DNA of 64,000 bases from Adenophora triphylla var. japonica (Eukaryota; Streptophyta; Magnoliopsida; Asterales; Campanulaceae). The DNA lies in the NCBI GenBank assembly GCA_022495995.1, contig JAFEMH010001471.1, forward strand, positions 310,001 through 374,000, written 5' to 3'. Positions 57,782-64,000 of this stretch are shown piece after piece. A model generated the notes under the pieces. That model was not told the DNA's origin and searched no databases. It saw only the letters and a program-made list of their open reading frames with translations. The position numbers and the translations under genes were made by a program. Numbering within the stretch: the stretch's first letter is position 1; each line of letters opens with the position of its first letter.

Positions 57782-58812
57782 ATAAAGGGTTTTAAGCAGC
57801 TTTGTGATCACCACGAATAAGACAAGCTTTCAAGTGTCTCGACAAGTCTTCTCTTTCTACATCATAGGAAGATAGAGCTAAACACTGTTTTTCTGTCAGC
57901 AGGGGCTCCCATACACCTTTCCACACCTTGAAATGCTTATACTCTCCCAAAAGAGTCAAACCAAAAAGCGAGTGTGTCATACATAGATATCGGGAACCAT
58001 TCCCACCTTTCGAAAGACATGCCCCTGCACACATACATTTCCGAGTCTTGTCCAGGACTGATTGACTGCGGTTTGAAATGATGGGTTGCCTCCTCGGCCA
58101 CAAGATAACTCTGTCTGCGATGAAGCTGCATGGAATTTCCTCAAGCCGGGGCTTTGGTTAAGGTATCCCTCCGGCTCTCCTTACCAGATTCCCTCCAAGG
58201 TTGCCTTGCATTATCAACTGGGGTTTCACCAAGCCGGGATCATTCTCTGCACTTTCTCTGCTGCTTGTTGTTTTTGACGCGCGATACACTTTGTCCCCAC
58301 TAGCAATGGACCTGCTGCAACCAGTACTCTCGGGAGCGTCCCCGACTTGCCTAAGGTGCACCATATCATCCGTCACTCATACATTTTCCCACCTCATGGG
58401 AGAGGGTCCACCCCATCATAAACACTTTTCGTCCCATACACGATCCCTCATAGAGCAACTGATACAGACATATCTGCTTGTCAAGCCGTGCCAAATCCCT
58501 ACTTCCTATTCTCCTCAGCTGTGATGGACTTGAGCAACAAAAGATTAATAATGCATAAGCAAGAGTCAAATAAAGTGCAAAGTGCCTAGAGTGTTGTGTT
58601 TTCCCCCCACAGGGTGCAATAATCAGGTGATCATAATTTGATCGTGGGGACTGCCCCTCAAATCTCAATTTTGGACAAGGATTCCAAATCCTGCAGGTGG
58701 CAGACCCCGCCTTTAGTATCTTCATCCACACCGTCGAAAAGAGCCTCAGCTGCCCAGTCTCCAAGCAATGCTTGTCAAAAGAGAGATCCAGCTGCCTCAA
58801 GTACCCAAGCAA
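57782..58812 (-). pseudogene. GyD antisense region, decayed
   Basis: Minus-strand pieces at 57792-58103 (HSLFGLTLLGEYKHFKVWKG, then LLTEKQCLALSSYD) and 58366-58812 sit in the place where GyA and GyC carry antisense genes, between the two hairpin motifs. I recognise no domain, so the relation is by position only. Confidence 0.35.
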
Positions 58813-58854
58813 TGTTGCTCACCAGCCTCAGGGACATTAAGGCATGTTCCGCAC

Positions 58855-59060
58855 GGCAAATTATCTCCAAGAGCCCATTCTCAAGAGCGCATCATTACCA
58901 AGAGTCCGTTCTCATGGGCAGTTTTTCGGTCAGAGCCCGTTCTCATGGGCAGATCTTCAGTCAGAGCCCGTTCCCATGGGCAGATCATTACCAAGAGACC
59001 GTTCCGTGGGCGCATTTTCGCCGTCGAGCCCGGTTCTCACGGGCACACCCCCATTAAGGC
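58855..59060. repeat. Tandem array, about 30 bp unit
   Basis: Five to six copies of AGAGCCCGTTCTCATGGGCA with variable spacer. A poly(A) run of about 22 bases follows at 59093-59114. Confidence 0.85.
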
Positions 59061-59358
59061 ATGTATGCGCGACACTTCAACAACTCTTCGGCAAAAAAAA
59101 AAAAAAAAAAAAAACCGTCCCGTGAATGGCCACCCGGCAACCGTCAACAGCAGTAGTAGCATAGGACCCTCCGGCATCTATACTTATCCCTAGCAGCAGT
59201 AGCATGAGTCTCTTCGACACCCACAAAGATCAGCAGTGGCACGAGACCCTCCTGGCGCCTACAATTGTCGCAGCGTAAGCATTAGTCCCTCCAAGAGCTG
59301 CAGGTAAGCACAGCGCAGGTATGAAAGCATATCTCAGTCGATTACTTTCCTAAAAGTG

Positions 59359-59990
59359 TCAGTCGAATCCTTGGGTGACTCCCCTAACAGTCGAATCCTT
59401 GGGTGACTCCCCTAACAGTCGAATCCTTGGGTGACTCCCCTAACAGTCGCGTCCTTGGGTGACTCCCCTAACAGTCGAATCCTTGGGTGACTCCCCTAAC
59501 AGTCGAATCCTTGGGTGACTCCCCTAACAGTCAAATCCTTGGGTGACTCCCCTACCGCCGAATCCTTGGGTGACTCCCTAACGGTCGAATCCTTGGGTGA
59601 CTCCACTAGCACGTCGTGTCCTTGGGTGACTCCCTAACGATCGAATCCTTGGTGACTCCCTAACCGAATCCTTGGTGACTCCCCTAACAGTCGCTTCCTT
59701 GGTGACTCCTAACTGTCGAATCCTTGGGTGACTCCTAACTGCCGCTTCCTTGGGTGACTCCTAACAGCCGAATCCTTGGGTGACTCCCCTAACAGTCGAA
59801 TCCTTGGGTGACTCCCCTAACAGTCGCGTCCTTGGGTGACTCCCCTAACAGTCGAATCCTTGGGTGACTCCCCTAACAGTCGAATCCTTGGGTGACTCCC
59901 CTAACAGTCGCGTCCTTGGGTGACTCCCCTAACAGTCGAGTCCTTGGGTGACTCCCCTAATAGTCAAATCTTGGGTTAGACACCTCCTAA
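59359..59990. repeat. Tandem array, 28 bp unit
   Basis: About 22 head-to-tail copies of CAGTCGAATCCTTGGGTGAC followed by TCCCCTAA. Units in the middle (59550-59770) are shortened or changed, the flanking ones are nearly identical. Confidence 0.95.
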
Positions 59991-59996
59991 TAGTCT

Positions 59997-60041
59997 GAAC
60001 TACGACCGGCATGATTCCCTCCCAGGGATACGTAGGAATCC
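59997..60041 (+). repeat. Conserved GAACTACG hairpin motif, copy D
   Basis: GAACTACG, then GATTCCCTCCCAGGGATACG, then TAGGAATCC. The stem pairs TCCCT with AGGGA. Confidence 0.75.
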
Positions 60042-60177
60042 TTTCTCCAAAGGTCCAACCATCCGATTCTCCCAGTCATCGTCCAGCCCTCTGCCTTATC
60101 CCCCAGCTGCTCATTGAGATTGGGTCCTTTTTATCGACAACCTCACTTCTTCCATAAGTGACATTGCCGGGGGGCTC

Positions 60178-62252
60178 TGTAAGTACGTCAATCCAATTCG
60201 CAACCCTTTTTAGGTGCATTTTAATGTAATAAAATTGCACTAACGGGCGTTATGGTAAATTCCCGGTCCGTTCCGAGGCTTCCGAAAACATTTCATAAGT
60301 TTCTCGCGAAGGAAGTATTTTTTAGTACTTTTCCCGGACAAAAGGACCTACAAGGAATTATTGGCTTTGGACCTTTAAGGAATTAGCCCGGAATATTCCA
60401 GAACCAGTTTCTAACGCCAGAAACGGTTATTGGCTCGTCCCGTCGTGCGACAGTTTGAGCCATGGAAAATGGAGCAGGAGGTCGTGCGACATTATAAACT
60501 TATTCCCAATCAGCGTTATAAATAAAAAATGCTTTCATTTGTAGAAAAGGGGGATCTCATTCACACACACATCACACACAGACCTTCTCTCTTTCTCTCT
60601 CAAGACGTAAACACACAGTCTCTCTCTCCTCTCTCTCTCTAAACGGAAACACAAGCCCCCTCCCTTGAATCGTCTCCTTCACCAACACCAATCCTCCCTC
60701 TCCGGCCAAAAACCTTCATCTGATTCCTCACCCCAATCAACCATCGACCTTCCCTACCAAAACCTCACCCACCTCCTCAACCGATTCCAATCCTCCCAAT
60801 TTCCCCCACAACCAAACGAAGACCGAGCTCTCCCTCTCTCCCATTCACCGGCCGTCTTCCCTGTCCAAAACCAATTGACCGACGAACCTCCTCACTGTCT
60901 TCTCCGGCTACCCCAAAACAACCATTTCTCTCGTTCTTATTCTCTCCAAATCACAATCACCTTCTTCCCCTCTCTCCAGATCCAATACCGTTCACCACCA
61001 CCGTAGCAGCCTCACCAACAACCTTCAAACACCGAGCCCCTCCCTGTACCAAATCGGCATTCACCATCACCACTATACATCCAATTTCCGACCACTCTCT
61101 CACCTATCAGTCCCGGCCCCGTTCTAAACTTTAGCCTATCTCTCTGTCCAATTTACATCGAGGTGGTGACAAGCGTTCAACTCCTCCCTCAATTCTCTCT
61201 CTGTTCTTATATATTCATTCAGCACACGCACGTACTGGAAACTGTAAAACCACTTGGTCTGGGATTCGAATCTGTTCCGAAGCCGATTAGAAGACTCTCT
61301 ATACCGACGTGGTATAGAGAGTGTGGACTACGAGGGTAACAAATTTCTTCCCTCAATATCTATCTCATATTTGTCGTTTGTTTGCTCCGTCGCAATTATT
61401 GTTCCTTGGACTTGATAATTAGGCTCCATCCGCCTCCAATTATCAAGTCCCAACTTCCATCTCTCTGTTTAATTAGCTTGGTTTGATGCAATTGGTATTC
61501 GTGATGTGATTTCGTGGTATTTGTTGTTTATTGGTCAAGGGAGTGTGGATCTCCCTATATCCACATCCCCTTAGTCAATTCATTGTGAATTCACTGTTTC
61601 TGAGTTGTTTGATTGTTGTTGTTGGGATTTGAATTGAGCTCACTGTTCCCCGATTTTGAATTGTAAAGTTCTGGATGGTAAACCTGTGTCACGCGACACA
61701 ATTGGACATTTGGAGTCCTGTGTCACGCGACACAAGTAGACCTCTGCAGAGATTGTTATTTCAGTTGTAAATGTTGATCCCTGTGTTCATATTATGTGGT
61801 ATCATGGTTTTGTGATCATTTAGTGTTGCTGTAGTGTGGGTTTGTAAAACCTCTGCAGATTGCTTTGTTGTGTCACGCGACACAATGAGTCCTCTGCAGC
61901 AGGTTCAATCTCAGTTGTAAGTATTGTTCCTCTTAGTTGTAAATGAGATGTGGCCTCCCATGGAAAATGGCTTACAAATTGTAATTCCCCTTGTTGAGTA
62001 ATAAAACAAAGCACTCTTATGCATTTTACACATATCTTGTCACACACATTTTGCACACACATTTGGATGAATTGAATGTCGAACATTAGAAAGACTCGTC
62101 TACGGACGAGGCGTGTTGGGTGAACTCTCGGTTCTTCCCAACACGTAACCTGACCCCCGAACCCATTTTCTCATTTTAAAAGGTTTTCAATGTTTCCTTA
62201 AAAACGGCGTGGCGACTCCCTATTTTTTATTTTTTCGGCGAGCGTTCATTCA
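60178..62252 (+). repeat. GyD 3' LTR
   Basis: Starts TGTAAGTACG after the tract GCCGGGGGGCTC and ends CATTCA at 62252. Same family as the GyB 5' LTR. TATAAATA is at 60517-60524. Three copies of TGTCACGCGACA are at 61687-61698, 61721-61732 and 61871-61882. ORFs in it (for example 60665-61006) are not genes. At about 2.07 kb it is longer than the GyB LTR. Confidence 0.82.
60517..60524 (+). promoter_or_regulatory. GyD LTR TATA box
   Basis: TATAAATA, 340 bases into the LTR, at the same place as in GyB. Confidence 0.6.
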
Positions 62253-62908
62253 GCATCAAACCTAAAAAGTTTCTCCAAATTTCTGTAATAGAGATGTCCC
62301 AATTTTTTATGCCACAAAAGTGTGTCATCAATTTTTGCCGAATGGCAAACTTGTTTGTCTTCAACAAGATAACAATTGTCACTAGACCTAGTTCATGTCA
62401 TCACACAATTGTTAGTACAATCAAAGACTTCACAAGTATTTTTGTTGAATTTGACCTCTAAGTTATCATCACAAAGTTGGCTAATACTAATTAAATTAGC
62501 TAAAAGCCCATCTACATGCAAGACATTCTTTAAAGAAGGAAATTCAGAGACATTAAGTGTTCCTTTACCAATTATGTTACTCCTACTATCACCACCATAA
62601 GTTACATTACCACCTTGAATTGGTTCATAATCTTTTAAAAACATTTTTTTTCCCGTCATATGGCGTGAACAACCACTATCAAAATACCAACCTTCCACAT
62701 TTGTTTTCAAGGCAGTATAAACGACATCACACCTCAGATTAGGCTTAGATTTTCCTGACTTCTTACTTGGATTTTTAACCTTCTGACTTTCTATGTTATC
62801 TAGAGTGCTGGGTAACACCTCAGGTAACACAGAGGAACGGGACTGTTTTTTCAAAAGAGTTTGACAACTTTTCTTAACATGTCCAGAGGTGTGACAATAC
62901 TTGCACAA
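62253..62908 (-). pseudogene. CoB zinc knuckle, protease and integrase head
   Basis: Zinc knuckle CKYCHTSGHVKKSC at about 62866-62907. Protease core WYFDSGCSRHMTGKK at about 62655-62695 with Asp-Ser-Gly intact, then NIIGKGTLNVSEF and LLANLISISQLCDDN. The frame is open to 62393; a stop or shift then leads to the GAG-pre-integrase motif. It differs from CoA in sequence throughout. Confidence 0.75.
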
Positions 62909-63991
62909 TTTATTTTTTTGTCTGAGGTTTCATTAGGAGAAAAATGTTCAATGTTAACTTGTTCTTTAATAAAACACATTTTATCATCCTTATTAGCCAA
63001 AGTAGAAGTGATTGCTATTAAAGACTCTTGTAAACCAATACTTGCCTTGGGAGGTTTACTCACACCAAGTATTTCATCCAACTTGGAAGACCCCGTGTTG
63101 AGCTTCTTGAATGTGGCCTCGGCTAAAGTTAGTTTGGCCTTGACTTTGTCCTGTTCCGCATCCTTCTTGGTAAGTTGGACCTCTAGCTTAGTCATGTCCT
63201 CCTTCAACTTCTGAACTTCATTTGTCAAGGACACCACATTTTTGTTCTCCTTCTTCCATTCTACAATCAATTCCTCATAGAGGTTCTTCAATCCAACAAT
63301 GAGCTATCCTTACTAAGCTCATCCTTTTACTCATCTTCATGTGAGCTTCCTGCATCTATGTTAGTTGAACCCATAAAACAAACAACATTAAGAAAACTGA
63401 AATTGTTATACAAATGGATGTTATCTCAGGTGTTATCCCAGCTTGGGTAACACTCGAGATATCACTTTCATTGTCCGAGTCACAAATGGTGACTACCATT
63501 GTTGTTTGATCTGAATCTTCAGATTGATTGGTCCCCTCTTTTTCATTGTTACTGAGAGACACCCATAGGTTCTTCCCCATCTTCCTTAGAGTGTTTGCAC
63601 ATTCGTTAGAATAGTGACCCCATCCGGAACAAGCATTACATTGAATTGAATCAATGAACTTAGAGTCAGACCTAGATTGATCTGAGAATGCCCTTCTCAT
63701 TGAACCACCTTTCTGAGTAGATGGAAATGCCCTCATTGGCATTGAATTATGCACCTTGGTTTGTTTCTTCTTTGCCTTAATCTGCACATTTTCTTTGCTA
63801 AACTTTCTTAACATAGAATTATATTTCCTAGCAAGTAAAGCAACACTAGCATCTTCATTTAATTCCTCAAAAACTTCTTCATCCTCATCATTTGAAAAAC
63901 TTGAGGATTGAACTTTTAAAGCAACACTCTTGCCTCTAGAAGCTTCACTTTGCTCGGCAATGTTTGACTCAAAATTTTTCAAAATGCTCAT
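62851..63991 (-). pseudogene. CoB gag C-terminal half
   Basis: 63356-63991 has a zinc knuckle CNACSGWGHYSNEC followed by ANTLRKMGKNLW and an acidic Ser-rich stretch. This C-x-x-C-G-x-G-H-x-x-x-x-C-A-N-T arrangement is familiar from SIRE/Maximus gag proteins. 62851-63291 is a coiled coil (VQKLKEDMTKLEVQLTKKDA). The two are separated by a stop and a frameshift near 63330-63356. Gag would coat the RNA. Confidence 0.7.
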
Positions 63992-64000
63992 TAAGAAATT

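Larger units (their letters stand above)
55384..62252 (+). mobile_element. GyD: deleted Ty3/gypsy element related to GyB
   Basis: Plus strand. Leader (55384-55660, matching GyB 4440-4705), gag N-terminal remnant, then about 1.5 kb of unrecognised DNA, a decayed antisense region, tandem arrays, two hairpin motifs, polypurine tract at about 60168-60177 and a complete 3' LTR (60178-62252). No 5' LTR and no pol are seen, so large deletions removed them. The 3' LTR is the same family as the GyB LTR but lies in the opposite orientation. Confidence 0.7.
62253..64000 (-). mobile_element. CoB: SIRE-like Ty1/copia element, partial
   Basis: Minus-strand gag and protease running in from the right edge and ending abruptly at the GyD LTR, inside the integrase zinc head (LWHKKLGHLYYRNLEKLF at about 62260-62310). 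The rest of pol is not on the other side of GyD in this window. Confidence 0.75.

Noticed and set aside
59359..59990. CRISPR-like regular repeats
   Set aside because: Units are directly adjacent with no unique spacers, and the context is a plant retrotransposon.
60665..61006. 113-residue Pro/Ser-rich ORF
   Set aside because: It lies inside an LTR and is the reading of a pyrimidine-rich untranslated region.

Overview
This window is plant nuclear DNA made almost entirely of nested transposable elements. No intact host gene and no RNA gene was found. The evidence is Ty3/gypsy polyproteins with a second, archaeal-type RNase H (Tat-type), a SIRE-like Ty1/copia element primed by initiator Met-tRNA, hAT-type DNA elements, a Stowaway-like MITE end, plant mobile domain proteins and plant-style short GT-AG introns. 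A eudicot is likely. I cannot name the species.

Layout, left to right. GyB (1-7225, minus) is a decayed gypsy element: 5' LTR 5595-7225, PBS, leader, broken gag, protease and G-patch region, with its 3' part outside the window. It abuts the leader of GyA (7226 to about 39656, plus), a Tat-type gypsy with gag, protease, G-patch domain, RT, RNase H, archaeal-type RNase H and integrase. GyA is split by CoA (13695-29639, minus), a SIRE-like copia element whose pol is one reading frame with only two stop codons, followed by a long extra 3' ORF. CoA is itself interrupted by a non-autonomous hAT element (hAT1, 18804-20398, perfect 8-bp target duplication). Downstream of its integrase, GyA carries two genes on the opposite strand, one with a plant mobile domain and introns and one DUF7745-like, plus hAT2 (33182-34144), several tandem arrays, and a 3' LTR from 38434. 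GyC follows (about 39657-51500, plus). It is another Tat-type gypsy, whose RT is split by hAT3 (42398-43577), a hAT-like element carrying a gene fragment that resembles Misato/DML1. GyC has its own antisense, intron-containing gene (47356-50466) and a 3' LTR.

The stretch 51507-54289 is low-information DNA with a poly(A)-ended segment, a MITE fragment and a tiny GRF-zinc-finger-like ORF. A minus-strand LTR-like piece (54290-55383) comes next. GyD (55384-62252, plus) is a heavily deleted relative of GyB with a complete 3' LTR. It abuts CoB (62253-64000, minus), a second SIRE-like copia gag-protease broken inside its integrase head.

The order of events, from target duplications and restored reading frames: hAT1 into CoA, CoA into GyA, hAT3 into GyC, and, less securely, GyB into GyA, GyA into GyC and GyD into CoB. 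The most notable signals are the intron-containing genes antisense to gag-pol in two different gypsy elements, a 45-bp module shared by the GyA LTR and the upstream regions of both its antisense genes, a hairpin motif whose stem changes in a paired way between four copies, and the captured gene fragment in hAT3.
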